DNA of 20,816 nucleotides, taken from assembly GCA_964571725.1 (NCBI GenBank), contig CAZNDB010000006.1:1-20816 (forward strand), in the 5' to 3' direction. Under the pieces are notes generated by a model. It was not told where the DNA came from, ran no database searches, and saw nothing but the letters and a program-made list of their open reading frames with translations. Below, one piece after another: positions 1-6,910 of this stretch. Made by a program: the position numbers and the translations under genes. The stretch is from UBA1369 sp964571725 (GTDB taxonomy: Bacteria > Patescibacteriota > Gracilibacteria > UBA1369). Numbering within the stretch: position 1 is the first letter of the stretch; each line of letters begins with the position of its first letter.

Positions 1-38
1 TTGGGGGCGGCGGTTGATGTGGAGGCTTTTGCGGGCAT
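1..38 (-). CDS. rpsI: Probable uS9 (RpsI), N-terminal fragment cut by window edge
   Basis: Only the first 12 codons are inside the window: an ATG 22 nt after the rplM stop, reading MPAKASTSTAAP. The identity rests mostly on position, because rplM-rpsI is one of the most conserved bacterial gene pairs; uS9 sits in the head of the 30S subunit with its C-terminal tail near the P-site tRNA. The visible residues are an Ala/Ser/Thr/Pro-rich tract and not the folded domain, so they would be an N-terminal extension like those on other ribosomal proteins here. The leader has no Shine-Dalgarno motif. The next bases to the left would settle the call. Confidence 0.6.
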   Translation of the reverse strand, partial: MPAKASTSTAAP

Positions 39-60
39 GTGAATTTAAGAATTATGGAAA

Positions 61-519
61 TTATAGATTGATTGCTTTGGGGTTTTGAGCTGCATGATCA
101 TGTTCTGCTCCTGCGAAAACCTTTAATCTCTTGAGCAGTTTTTTCTTGTTCTTGTTGTTGGGAATCATTCCGGCAACAGCGTGTTCGATGATTTTTTCCG
201 GTTTGGTCAGTCTTAATTTGGCGGGAGTAATGGTTTTGAGACCATTTGGATAGCGGGTATGCCAGTTATATTCTTTTTGCTGGTCTTTTTTGCCGGTAAG
301 TTTAACTTCGGCGGCATTGATCACCACGATAAAGTCTCCGCAATCCTGGTGCTGGGAGAAGATAGTTTTGCCTTTACCACGAAGCAGATCGGTAATTTTG
401 TTAGCAACCCGTCCCAGGGTTTTTCCTTTCAGGTCCACCAATAACCATTCGTGTTTAACGTCGGTGATTTTGGGGGAGAATGTTTTAAAGATGGCTTTCT
501 TTTTCTCTGCTGTTTTCAT
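61..519 (-). CDS. rplM: 50S ribosomal protein uL13
   Basis: An early-assembling 23S rRNA-binding protein of the large subunit. The 152-residue product is slightly longer than the usual 142-149. It shows the family pattern: the HEWLLVDLKGKTLGRVANKI stretch near residues 23-42, LLRGKGK after it, GDFIVVINAAEVKLTGKK in the middle, YPNGLK, and a basic helix ending in a short tail with NPKAINL. It follows rplQ by 18 bp and precedes the putative rpsI by 22 bp. There is a stop (TAA) at 61-63. The ATG at 519 is the only sensible start; its leader is C/A/T-rich without a Shine-Dalgarno motif. Confidence 0.97.
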   Translation of the reverse strand: MKTAEKKKAIFKTFSPKITDVKHEWLLVDLKGKTLGRVANKITDLLRGKGKTIFSQHQDCGDFIVVINAAEVKLTGKKDQQKEYNWHTRYPNGLKTITPAKLRLTKPEKIIEHAVAGMIPNNKNKKKLLKRLKVFAGAEHDHAAQNPKAINL

Positions 520-537
520 TGCGGTAAGGTGAGTATA

Positions 538-891
538 TTATAATAATTCTATCTGTACCAAAGGAGCGGTGTCGCCGGCTCGAAAGCCGATTTCTCTGAT
601 TTTGGTAAAACCTGTTTCGCGGGTTTGATATTTTTTAACCAGCTCTTCGAAGAGAATTTTGGAGCTTAATTCGTTCTGGAGAACGGTGCTGGTTTCGCGA
701 ATGGCGGTTTTCTTGTCTTTGTTCTTGGCTACGCCGATGATTCTGTCCACGACTGGCTGAATGGCTTTTGCACGGGCTTTGGTGGTCTGTATCTTCCCGT
801 GTAAAATCAGGGAAGTGACCAAATTGCCGATCAGAAGTTTTCTGGGGCCGACTGGACGTGCCAAACGGTGTTTCTTTACCTGGTGTCTCAT
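538..891 (-). CDS. rplQ: 50S ribosomal protein bL17
   Basis: A bacteria-specific large-subunit protein near the exit tunnel. The 117 residues match the usual length for the short form. The N-terminus MRHQVKKHRLARPVGPRKLL corresponds to the family signature (MRH.....L.R...HR..L), followed by LVTSLILHGKIQTTKARAKA, a typical bL17 helix, and a C-terminus ending APLVQIELL. It lies 49 bp downstream of rpoA, the normal bacterial order rpoA-rplQ, and 18 bp upstream of rplM. The spacer to rpoA contains a repeated ATGCTT around an AT-rich core but no convincing promoter on the minus strand. Confidence 0.97.
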   Translation of the reverse strand: MRHQVKKHRLARPVGPRKLLIGNLVTSLILHGKIQTTKARAKAIQPVVDRIIGVAKNKDKKTAIRETSTVLQNELSSKILFEELVKKYQTRETGFTKIREIGFRAGDTAPLVQIELL

Positions 892-940
892 GATAATAGG
901 ATGTTACGAATGCTTATAATATGCTTGTGAGTTTTTCAGT

Positions 941-1915
941 TTATTCTTCCGCGAGACTCAGGTCGCGGGACTTAAGTGCGTCTTTCACCTCCGTGAGTGC
1001 TTTTCTACCAAATCCGCGCAGGTTAGTCAATTTGCTTTCGGTGCATTTGGACAGTTGTTCGATAGATCCGATGCCGCCGTTGATCAGGGCGTTCAGGGTG
1101 CGGGGGGAGAAACCCAGAATTTCAATCGGAGTATAGGCTTCCTGAACCGGTTTGTTCTTTTCCTCCATTTCCTGTTTCTGGGAAATCTTCTGGAAGTCAC
1201 TCATGTATTCAGCCTCAACCATGATGTTTTCCTTGTTGAAGAGGTTGAAATAGGACTGAAGAATGTTGGAGCTGAACTTGAGAGCGTCGTCCGGGGTGAT
1301 GGATCCGTCGGTTTCGATTTCCAGAACCAGTTTGTCCAGATTGGTCATCTGTCCGACGCGGACCGCTTCAACGTCATATCTGACTTTTTTAACCGGTGAG
1401 AAAATGGAATCCATTAAAATCATTTCCGGATCGTAGTCGGATTTTTGTTTAACCGAGACGGGGATATAGCCGACTCCTTTTTCCACTTTGATTTCCATGG
1501 AGAGCTTGGCGCCTTTTTCCAGAGTGGTGATGTACTGGTCGGGAGTCAGAATTTCGACGTCGGAAGGACATTTGATGTCTTTGGCCAGAATAACACCTTC
1601 CTTATTGGCGGTCAGAGTCAGATATCCCGGTTCGATGCTGGTTTTGAGGATTCTGACGGATTTCAGGTTGAGGGTGATGTCCAGAATACCGTCCTTAACT
1701 CCTTTGATGGTGGAATACTCATGCGTCACGCCGTCTATTTTCACGCCCGTGATGCAGGCACCCGGGAGCGAAGACAGAAGGACTCTTCTGAAGGCATTAC
1801 CAATGGTAATTCCGTAGCCCTGTGGCAGCGGGCTTACGGTAAAGATAGCGTGGGAATCGCTAACTTTTTCTACCTTAATTTTGGGAATACCTATTTCTTC
1901 TTGAATTTGATGCAT
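941..1915 (-). CDS. rpoA: DNA-directed RNA polymerase subunit alpha
   Basis: The alpha dimer nucleates RNA polymerase assembly, and its C-terminal domain contacts UP elements and activators. The 324 residues are close to the usual 310-330. The N-terminal domain shows GYGITIGNAFRRVLLSSLPG (near residues 33-52), the dimerisation/beta-contact motif, and VSVKQKSDYDPEMILMDSIF further on. After a charged linker near residues 235-255, the C-terminal domain has FSPRTLNALINGG and LRGFGRKALTEVKD; an ungapped match to B. subtilis keeps the DNA-contact Arg (about R272, E. coli R265) and Asn (E. coli N268). It is 24 bp after rpsD, in standard alpha-operon order. Confidence 0.98.
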   Translation of the reverse strand: MHQIQEEIGIPKIKVEKVSDSHAIFTVSPLPQGYGITIGNAFRRVLLSSLPGACITGVKIDGVTHEYSTIKGVKDGILDITLNLKSVRILKTSIEPGYLTLTANKEGVILAKDIKCPSDVEILTPDQYITTLEKGAKLSMEIKVEKGVGYIPVSVKQKSDYDPEMILMDSIFSPVKKVRYDVEAVRVGQMTNLDKLVLEIETDGSITPDDALKFSSNILQSYFNLFNKENIMVEAEYMSDFQKISQKQEMEEKNKPVQEAYTPIEILGFSPRTLNALINGGIGSIEQLSKCTESKLTNLRGFGRKALTEVKDALKSRDLSLAEE

Positions 1916-1939
1916 TTAGAAGAGAATTAATAAATTATT

Positions 1940-2560
1940 TTATTTTGAGTAGAACTCAACGATGAGATTGGCGGAAACCAATGGTTCAAGCTCGCCCTTG
2001 TCGGGAGCTCTTTCAACCAGTCCACTCAGATTTTTCAGATCGACATTAAGCCAATGGGGGGCTTTGGTACCTCTCTCCACGTTTTGTTTGAAGAGGGGGG
2101 AGTCTTTTTTCTTGCTGACGGCGTTGAATTTGTCGCCGGGTTGTACCTGAATGGAAGGGATGGAGGCGACTTTGCCGTTTAATTCGATTAAACCATGATT
2201 AACCATTTGTCTGGCCTGATAGCGGGTGGCGGCCAGTCCGGAGCGGAAGATGATGTTGTCCAGTCTCTGTTCCAGCAGTTTCAGCATTTCGTCACCGGTA
2301 ATGCCTTCTTTGGAGGAAGCGATGTCAAAATATTTCTGCATCTGTTTCTCGCTGACGTTGAAGATCACTTTGGCCTTCTGTTTTTCCATCAGCTGTCTGG
2401 CATATTCGGACTTTTTTCCGAAACTGCCTTTGGGGCCATGCATTCCCGGTGGATAGGCCTTTTTGAGGGTGGGGTGAGTCTGTTTGAGTTCGTTGTTGGT
2501 GGGCAGTCTGATGCCGAAGCGGCGGAAAAGGCGTGATTTAGGACCTGTTGTATTTGACAT
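1940..2560 (-). CDS. rpsD: 30S ribosomal protein uS4
   Basis: A primary 16S rRNA binder and, in many bacteria, an autorepressor of its own operon. The 206 residues match the usual length. The N-terminal region carries YPPGMHGPKGSFGKKSEYA (about residues 36-54); it has no Cys, so it is the zinc-free type. The S4 RNA-binding domain follows at about 96-150 (LLEQRLDNIIFRSGLA, RQMVNHGLIELNGK). The C-terminus APDKGELEPLVSANLIVEFY is diagnostic. An 86-bp spacer separates it from rpsK, longer than most here, and holds a hairpin that could be a regulatory leader. There is no Shine-Dalgarno motif. Confidence 0.98.
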   Translation of the reverse strand: MSNTTGPKSRLFRRFGIRLPTNNELKQTHPTLKKAYPPGMHGPKGSFGKKSEYARQLMEKQKAKVIFNVSEKQMQKYFDIASSKEGITGDEMLKLLEQRLDNIIFRSGLAATRYQARQMVNHGLIELNGKVASIPSIQVQPGDKFNAVSKKKDSPLFKQNVERGTKAPHWLNVDLKNLSGLVERAPDKGELEPLVSANLIVEFYSK

Positions 2561-2613
2561 GGGAGCTGAACATTAAGGTTATTTTCTGATAAGTTGGTCT
2601 GAGAGTAATAACA

Positions 2614-2639
2614 CAAACCCAATTCGGGGACGGGGTTTG
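2614..2639 (-). promoter_or_regulatory. Hairpin between rpsK and rpsD
   Basis: A 7-bp inverted repeat, CAAACCC and GGGTTTG, with a 12-nt loop, starting 7 nt after the rpsK stop. In the minus-strand RNA it is followed by a moderately U-rich stretch (TGTTATTACT) but not a proper U-tract, so it is a poor intrinsic terminator. Its place just before rpsD allows it to be a uS4-binding leader, an RNA-processing site or a stabilising 3' structure; I cannot choose among these. Confidence 0.45.
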
Positions 2640-2646
2640 CGAGGTA

Positions 2647-3165
2647 TTATACGCGGCGGGCTTTTCTGGTGCGGCAACCGTTGTGAGGTACAGGTGTCAT
2701 GTCGGTAATGGATTCGATATCGACGCCATTGGAGTGAAGGCCTCTGACAGCCTGCTCACGACCGGCACCTACGCCTTTCACAAAAACGTGCAGCTTTTCG
2801 ATGCCGTACAGAAGAGCTTTGTTGATAGCGGCTTCCGCGGAAATCTGGGCGGCGTAAGGGGTAGCTTTCTTGGCGCCTTTGAATCCGTTGGAACCGGCGC
2901 TGCTCCAGGCAATGACTTTGCCGCTTAAATCGGTAATGGTAACAATCGTATTATTAAAACTTGATTGGACGTAAGCCCGTCCTTCGGTAACTGTTCTTTT
3001 GGATTTGCTTTTCTTGATCTTTTTAACTTCTCCTTCCGCTGCGGGAGCGGCAGCGCCGGCTGTTGCGGCCTTTTCGGCAGTAGTGACCGGTTTTTCTGCT
3101 TTGGCAGCGTCCTTTTCAGGGGCTTTGGCAGGCTTGGCGGCGGTTTTTTTCTCTGGTTCGGACAT
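2647..3165 (-). CDS. rpsK: 30S ribosomal protein uS11 with long N-terminal extension
   Basis: uS11 sits on the 30S platform near the mRNA exit, where the Shine-Dalgarno helix normally forms. The core from about residue 58 to 172 is canonical: GRAYVQSSFNNTIVTITDL, SSAGSNGFKGAKKATPYAAQ, VKGVGAGREQAVRGL, DMTPVPHNGCRTRKARRV. The first 57 or so residues are an Ala/Lys/Glu/Pro-rich, low-complexity tail absent from E. coli uS11 (129 residues; here 172). There is no internal ATG, GTG or TTG that would remove it without cutting the core, so the extension is real unless translation starts in an unusual way. It lies 75 bp after rpsM. Confidence 0.97.
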   Translation of the reverse strand: MSEPEKKTAAKPAKAPEKDAAKAEKPVTTAEKAATAGAAAPAAEGEVKKIKKSKSKRTVTEGRAYVQSSFNNTIVTITDLSGKVIAWSSAGSNGFKGAKKATPYAAQISAEAAINKALLYGIEKLHVFVKGVGAGREQAVRGLHSNGVDIESITDMTPVPHNGCRTRKARRV

Positions 3166-3209
3166 AGGTGGGTGGAGTGAAGGTAATAAATTATTGAATT
3201 TAGTATATG

Positions 3210-3228
3210 GCGCTCATGCTATGAGTGC
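3210..3228 (-). promoter_or_regulatory. Small hairpin between rpsM and rpsK
   Basis: A CTCAT/ATGAG inverted repeat with a 3-nt loop (213-217 and 221-225 relative to base 3000), extendable outward by two more pairs past a mismatch in the minus-strand RNA. It begins about 12 nt after the rpsM stop, in a 75-bp spacer. It has no U-tract. It is weaker than the other intercistronic hairpins and may be chance. Confidence 0.25.
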
Positions 3229-3240
3229 ATTTGCCTGGTG

Positions 3241-3615
3241 TTATTTGGCGGCGATCTTCTTGTTGGCCACCGTCTTTCTTCTGCCCTTTCTGGTTCTGGA
3301 ATTGGTCTTGGTCAGTTGGCCGCGGACCGGTAAGCCCTTTTTATGGCGTATGCCACGATAGGTACCGATATCCTGCTGGTATTTGATATCCAACTGGATT
3401 TTTCTGCGCAGATCACCTTCGGTTACATATTCCACAATTTTATCTCTGAGCTTGTTTTCCTGTTCAGGGCTTAATTCCTGAACCTTCAGATTCTCATCTA
3501 TTTTAAGGTCTTTCAGCATTTTTCTTGCTAAAGGCCGGCCGATTCCATAAATGGCTGTTAATCCGATAGCTATTCTTTTTTCCTTGGGTAGATTGATTCC
3601 GGCAATTCTGGCCAT
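3241..3615 (-). CDS. rpsM: 30S ribosomal protein uS13
   Basis: A 30S head protein that contacts the 50S subunit and P-site tRNA. The 124 residues match the family. The N-terminus MARIAGINLPKEKRIAIGLT and YGIGRPLARKML form the helix-two-turn-helix region, and GTYRGIRHKKGLPVRGQ with TKTNSRTRKGRRKTV is the hallmark basic C-terminal part. It is preceded by rpmJ (29 bp) and followed by rpsK, the usual infA-rpmJ-rpsM-rpsK order. The leader (TTTTTAGTAAT) has no Shine-Dalgarno motif. Confidence 0.98.
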   Translation of the reverse strand: MARIAGINLPKEKRIAIGLTAIYGIGRPLARKMLKDLKIDENLKVQELSPEQENKLRDKIVEYVTEGDLRRKIQLDIKYQQDIGTYRGIRHKKGLPVRGQLTKTNSRTRKGRRKTVANKKIAAK

Positions 3616-3644
3616 ATTACTAAAAATTTAAGGGTATATATAAA

Positions 3645-3758
3645 TTAACCTTGTCTTTGTTTATGCTTTTTGGTTACGCAAATCACTCTGATGACGTTTT
3701 TGCGCTTGATAACCTTGCATTTGGAACAAATTGGTTTTACGGATGATCTTACTTTCAT
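3645..3758 (-). CDS. rpmJ: 50S ribosomal protein bL36
   Basis: A small zinc-ribbon protein of the large subunit. I translated it by hand: 37 residues, the normal length, beginning MKVRSSVKPICSKCKV and ending TKKHKQRQG before TAA. The zinc ligands are Cys11, Cys14, Cys27 and His32, so it is the C+ (zinc-binding) form, matching the zinc-binding uS14 in the same cluster. It sits between infA (29 bp) and rpsM (29 bp), its standard place. The leader before the ATG is AT-rich with no Shine-Dalgarno motif. Confidence 0.96.
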   Translation of the reverse strand: MKVRSSVKPICSKCKVIKRKNVIRVICVTKKHKQRQG

Positions 3759-3787
3759 GACTGTTAATTAATTGTGAAAAAGATGTT

Positions 3788-4081
3788 TTATTGTGGCTGC
3801 TGGGAAGTGGGGTTTTCTTCACTCTCCGGTGGAGCAAACTTGCCCCTGCCGCCTTCTTTGTGCCGGAATGTGATCCGCCCTTTTGTTAAATCATAGGGGG
3901 TCATTACTATGGTAACCTTATCGCCGGGCAAAATTCTGATAAAATTGATGCGCATTCTGCCTGATACGTGAGCCAAAATCTCGTGTCCCGCAAAACTTTC
4001 GTCCAAGAGCTTAACTTTGAAAGTTGCGTTTGGATATGCTTCGACTACTATTCCCGATGCCTCAATTTCTTCTTTTGCCAT
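3788..4081 (-). CDS. infA: Translation initiation factor IF-1 with C-terminal tail
   Basis: IF-1 is an OB-fold protein that occupies the A site of the 30S subunit during initiation. Residues 1-75 are a complete IF-1: MAKEEIEASGIVVEAYPNAT, then AHVSGRMRINFIRILPGDKV and TPYDLTKGRITFRHK. The protein runs to 97 residues instead of about 72, ending in a Gly-, Glu-, Pro- and Gln-containing tail (residues 76-97) that is probably disordered. It follows map after a 108-bp spacer with a good promoter and a bulged hairpin, so infA and the genes after it may be independently transcribed. Confidence 0.97.
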   Translation of the reverse strand: MAKEEIEASGIVVEAYPNATFKVKLLDESFAGHEILAHVSGRMRINFIRILPGDKVTIVMTPYDLTKGRITFRHKEGGRGKFAPPESEENPTSQQPQ

Positions 4082-4105
4082 AAGGCGATTTTAGAGTTAT
4101 TTTAG

Positions 4106-4130
4106 AGGTAAAATACTGATTTTCCAACCT
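4106..4130 (-). promoter_or_regulatory. Bulged hairpin in the infA leader
   Basis: The minus-strand RNA can fold as AGGU (4127-4130), a 3-nt UGG bulge, AAAAU, a CAGU loop, AUUUU, and ACCU (4106-4109). This gives 9 base pairs in two helices. It lies between the predicted transcription start near 4137 and the infA ATG at 4081. A 3-nt bulge between two helices is a shape often recognised by RNA-binding proteins, but no known leader family is recognised. Confidence 0.35.
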
Positions 4131-4143
4131 AAAAAGCGTTTGG

Positions 4144-4172
4144 ATTTTACATTACGAAATTTTAGATTGCAA
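4144..4172 (-). promoter_or_regulatory. Predicted promoter for infA and downstream genes
   Basis: On the minus strand, TTGCAA (4167-4172) is followed after exactly 17 bp by TAAAAT (4144-4149), a 5/6 match to the -10 consensus. The predicted start is near 4137, giving a leader of about 56 nt. The -35 and following bases (TTGCAATC, then AAAAT and TTTCG) resemble the tuf promoter, which supports it. The -35 hexamer itself matches TTGACA at 4 of 6 positions. Confidence 0.55.
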
Positions 4173-4189
4173 GTTGATTTTTTTGTTTT

Positions 4190-4906
4190 TTACTTAGGGC
4201 GTTTCGTTAGTATTTCAGCACCTTTTTCGGTTATCGCAATAGTGTGTTCAACCTGTACTGCAAGACAACCACTTTTTGTGACAATTGTCCAGCCGTCTTT
4301 GAGTGTTTTCGTTAATGGTGAACCCATGGTTATAATCGGCTCGATGGCCAGGGTCATGCCCGGTCTCATCACCGGACCCGGTTCGTCGTTGTAGAAATTC
4401 AGAATAAAGGGGTCTTCGTGTAAACTAAAGCCTACTCCGTGCCCCGAAAGGTCTTCCACAATACCAAAATCCTGTTTTCGAACGGTTTCTTCGATAATTT
4501 TACTTAATTCAGTCGTTCTGAGGCCCGGTCTGGCAATTGCCAGGGCCTTATCCAGGGCTTTATAGGCTGTACGGATCAGTTTTTGGGCATCCGGGGGGAT
4601 TTTTCCAACTCCGACCGTGATGGCCGAGTCGGTAATCAGTCCCTGGTAGGTTACTCCGCAGTCTACCGTTACCACGTCGCCTTCACGAATTAACCGGTCG
4701 CCGGGTATGCCGTGAACCACTTCTTCATTAACGGAGATGCAAATGGAGGCCGGAAAGCCTCTGTATCCTTTGAAGGACGGATGGGCTCCCTGGTCGCGGA
4801 TGATTTTTTCGGCAAATTGGTCGATTTCCAGGGTAGTCAGTCCGGGTTTAATCATTTTTTCCACTTCGGAAAGAACCAGACCCAGAATCTGGCCTGATTT
4901 TTTCAT
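4190..4906 (-). CDS. map: Type I methionine aminopeptidase; true start probably upstream
   Basis: Removes the initiator methionine from nascent proteins. All five metal ligands are present, numbered from the ATG at 4906: Asp82 (TVDCG), Asp93 (ITDSA), His156 (SGHGVG), Glu189 (AIEP) and Glu220 (QVEHT); His65 (VVHG) and His163 (SLHED) match the catalytic-site histidines. However, this ATG falls inside the first conserved helix. The frame is open 21 codons further up and encodes YRITIKNADELKLMKKSG, the typical MetAP N-terminus (I.I....E...M..AG). There is no ATG, GTG or TTG in that extension; its first plausible codon is ATA at 4967-4969, which overlaps the adk stop. The full protein would be 259 residues. 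Confidence 0.95.
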   Translation of the reverse strand: MKKSGQILGLVLSEVEKMIKPGLTTLEIDQFAEKIIRDQGAHPSFKGYRGFPASICISVNEEVVHGIPGDRLIREGDVVTVDCGVTYQGLITDSAITVGVGKIPPDAQKLIRTAYKALDKALAIARPGLRTTELSKIIEETVRKQDFGIVEDLSGHGVGFSLHEDPFILNFYNDEPGPVMRPGMTLAIEPIITMGSPLTKTLKDGWTIVTKSGCLAVQVEHTIAITEKGAEILTKRPK

Positions 4907-4965
4907 CAGTTTGAGTTCATCCGCATTTTTGATGGTGATTCTGTATTCACCTTCTCTCCAGGTTT

Positions 4966-5535
4966 TTATGACTTTTTAGTTAAGAAATGGTGGTCGATTT
5001 TTTTGTGAATTTCCGCTGCAACTTCGTCAATTTTCTGGTGACCGTTGATGTCGATGACTTTATTTTGCGCGCGATATTTTTCGATGACGGGAGTGGTGTT
5101 CCTCTGGAATATCTTGATGCGGTTTTTAATAATTTCGGCGGTGTCGTCGTGACGGCCACGGATATATAATCTTTTGACTGTTTCTTCTTCGGGTATCTGG
5201 ATATTCAGCGCCACAAATTCCCTTTTCCATTTTTTAAGTATTTTGTCGAATTCCTTTTGTTGTTTTTTGTTTCTGGGAATTCCGTCAAAAATGATATTTT
5301 TGTCGGCGGGGACCTTCGCCAGAAAATTATCCAGAATTTCCAAGATTACTTTGGCCGGGACCAGATTTCCACCTGCCACGATTTTTTTAATTTTTCTGCC
5401 CAGATCACTGTCTTCTTTTGCCAGTCGCCGGCATTCTTCACCGGTTTCAAAGGTGACCAGATTATAGCGCTCGGCCATAATTTTAGCCTGGGTTCCTTTG
5501 CCGGATCCCTGAATACCAAAAATAACAACGTTCAT
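4966..5535 (-). CDS. adk: Adenylate kinase, short-LID form
   Basis: Interconverts ATP, AMP and ADP. From the ATG at 5535 it is 189 residues, starting MNVVIFGIQGSGKGTQAKIM with the P-loop at residues 7-15. ETGEECRRL is the AMP-binding segment, GNLVPAKVILEIL and DGIPRNKKQQ are the next signatures, and RGRHDDTAEIIKNRI is the catalytic region with a short LID lacking the zinc-finger insertion. Compared with common Adk, the P-loop has IQ in place of PP, and DGFPR is DGIPR. A longer frame from 5622 overlaps secY and is not needed. It follows secY by 19 bp, and its TAA (ATAA) overlaps the likely map start. Confidence 0.93.
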   Translation of the reverse strand: MNVVIFGIQGSGKGTQAKIMAERYNLVTFETGEECRRLAKEDSDLGRKIKKIVAGGNLVPAKVILEILDNFLAKVPADKNIIFDGIPRNKKQQKEFDKILKKWKREFVALNIQIPEEETVKRLYIRGRHDDTAEIIKNRIKIFQRNTTPVIEKYRAQNKVIDINGHQKIDEVAAEIHKKIDHHFLTKKS

Positions 5536-5554
5536 TGGTTTTGGATTTTTTATT

Positions 5555-6853
5555 TTAATAGAGCTTGTTGTAATCGTGCATGACCAATTGGGCGTTGATC
5601 TGTCTGATGACTTCGAGAACAACGCTGACCACGATGATCATACCGGCTCCACTGATGATGGAGGCGACGCTGCCCATGGAGAAGGCTCCGGTAAGCGCTT
5701 TGATGATATTGGGAGAAATGGCGATAATGGCGATGAACAAGCCTCCCCACAGGTTTAAGTGGCTGGAGATGTCGGCCAGATATTTAACGGTCTGTTTGCC
5801 GGGTCTGATGCCGGGAATGTATCCTCCGCGTTTCTGAATGTTTTCAGCTACCTGTTCCGGGTTAAAAGTGATGCTGACGTAGAAATAGGTAAAGGCGATA
5901 ATCATCAGGAAATAGAAGACCAGGTACAAAGGAGAGTCTACCGTAAAGTTGGCCAGCAGAAATTCCGCAATTCCTTTCAGTGTTTCATTGGGGGAATTTT
6001 TCATGAATTGAGCGATGATGCCGGGCATGCTGACTACGGACAGACCAAAGATGATCGGAATCATACCGGCCTGATTGATTTTCATCGGCAGATTGGATTT
6101 TTCACCACCGCCGCGGATGCTGCGGGTGGCATAAAGCACAGGGACACGGCGTTCGGCTTCACCGATCAGTATTACTATAATAGTCAGGGTGAAGGTTACC
6201 AGTAATTCGATGACGAAGGGGAACAGAAATTCATTGCTTTGAGCGGCCAGGGTAAGGTTTTGTCCAATGGCAGCGGGAATGCTGGACATAATTCCGGCGA
6301 AGATCAAAAGTGAAATACCGTTTCCCATGCCTTTTTCGGTAATCAGCTCACCCAGCCACATCATCAGTACTGTACCGGCGGTCAGAGTAATCATAATCGG
6401 AATAATTACCGTGGGAGCGCTGATGTTGGCGATAATAGCCGATTTGGACTGGGAATTCAGGACGGCGATCATGCCGTAGGATTGAATAAAAGCAATCGGA
6501 ATGGATAACCAGCGGGTATATTGGTTAAGCTTGCGGCGGCCCTGTTCTCCTTCTTTGGAAAGATTTTCCATACTGGGAACAATGACGGCCAATAACTGGA
6601 CGATAATGGAGGCGTTAATATAGGGGGATAATCCCATCAGGATGATGGAAAAGTTTTCGGCACTGCCGCCGGTTAGCAGACTGAATGCTCCCAAAAGCTG
6701 ATTTTGCTGGAAGATTCCTCTGATTACGTTGACGTCTGCCCCCGGAATGGTTATCTGGGCGAGTAAGCGAACCAACAGGATGATTCCCAGTGTAAATAGA
6801 ATTTTATTGCGGAGGTCCCGGGAGTTCCAAATTTGTTGTATTTGTTTAAACAT
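5555..6853 (-). CDS. secY: Protein translocase subunit SecY
   Basis: The membrane channel for Sec-dependent export and membrane insertion. The 432 residues show about ten hydrophobic segments, the first near residues 18-37. Family landmarks are LLGAFSLLTGGSAENFSI (53-70), LGELITEKGMGNGISLLIF (167-185), AERRVPVLYATR (233-244) in a cytoplasmic loop, and NPEQVAENIQKRGGYIPGIR (331-350), the loop that contacts SecA and the ribosome. It follows rplO by 57 bp, the usual rplO-secY-adk order. The start at ATG 6853 is right for the family (short charged N-terminus). Confidence 0.98.
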   Translation of the reverse strand: MFKQIQQIWNSRDLRNKILFTLGIILLVRLLAQITIPGADVNVIRGIFQQNQLLGAFSLLTGGSAENFSIILMGLSPYINASIIVQLLAVIVPSMENLSKEGEQGRRKLNQYTRWLSIPIAFIQSYGMIAVLNSQSKSAIIANISAPTVIIPIMITLTAGTVLMMWLGELITEKGMGNGISLLIFAGIMSSIPAAIGQNLTLAAQSNEFLFPFVIELLVTFTLTIIVILIGEAERRVPVLYATRSIRGGGEKSNLPMKINQAGMIPIIFGLSVVSMPGIIAQFMKNSPNETLKGIAEFLLANFTVDSPLYLVFYFLMIIAFTYFYVSITFNPEQVAENIQKRGGYIPGIRPGKQTVKYLADISSHLNLWGGLFIAIIAISPNIIKALTGAFSMGSVASIISGAGMIIVVSVVLEVIRQINAQLVMHDYNKLY

Positions 6854-6910
6854 TTAGATGGAGTTTTATATTTCGGCCGTTTAAATAAGTTAAATAAAAG
6901 GAGCCTGTAC

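Noticed and set aside
941..1100. Loss of the DNA-contact Arg in the RpoA C-terminal domain
   Set aside because: My first alignment was shifted by three residues; an ungapped comparison with B. subtilis alpha puts Arg and Asn at the correct positions.
3204..3209. A -10-like TATACT on the minus strand before rpsK
   Set aside because: No -35 with a reasonable match lies 16-18 bp upstream, so it is not called as a promoter.
5536..5622. A longer adk reading frame starting at 5622
   Set aside because: It overlaps secY by 68 bp and adds 29 residues with no family likeness, while the ATG at 5535 gives the canonical Adk N-terminus right before the P-loop.
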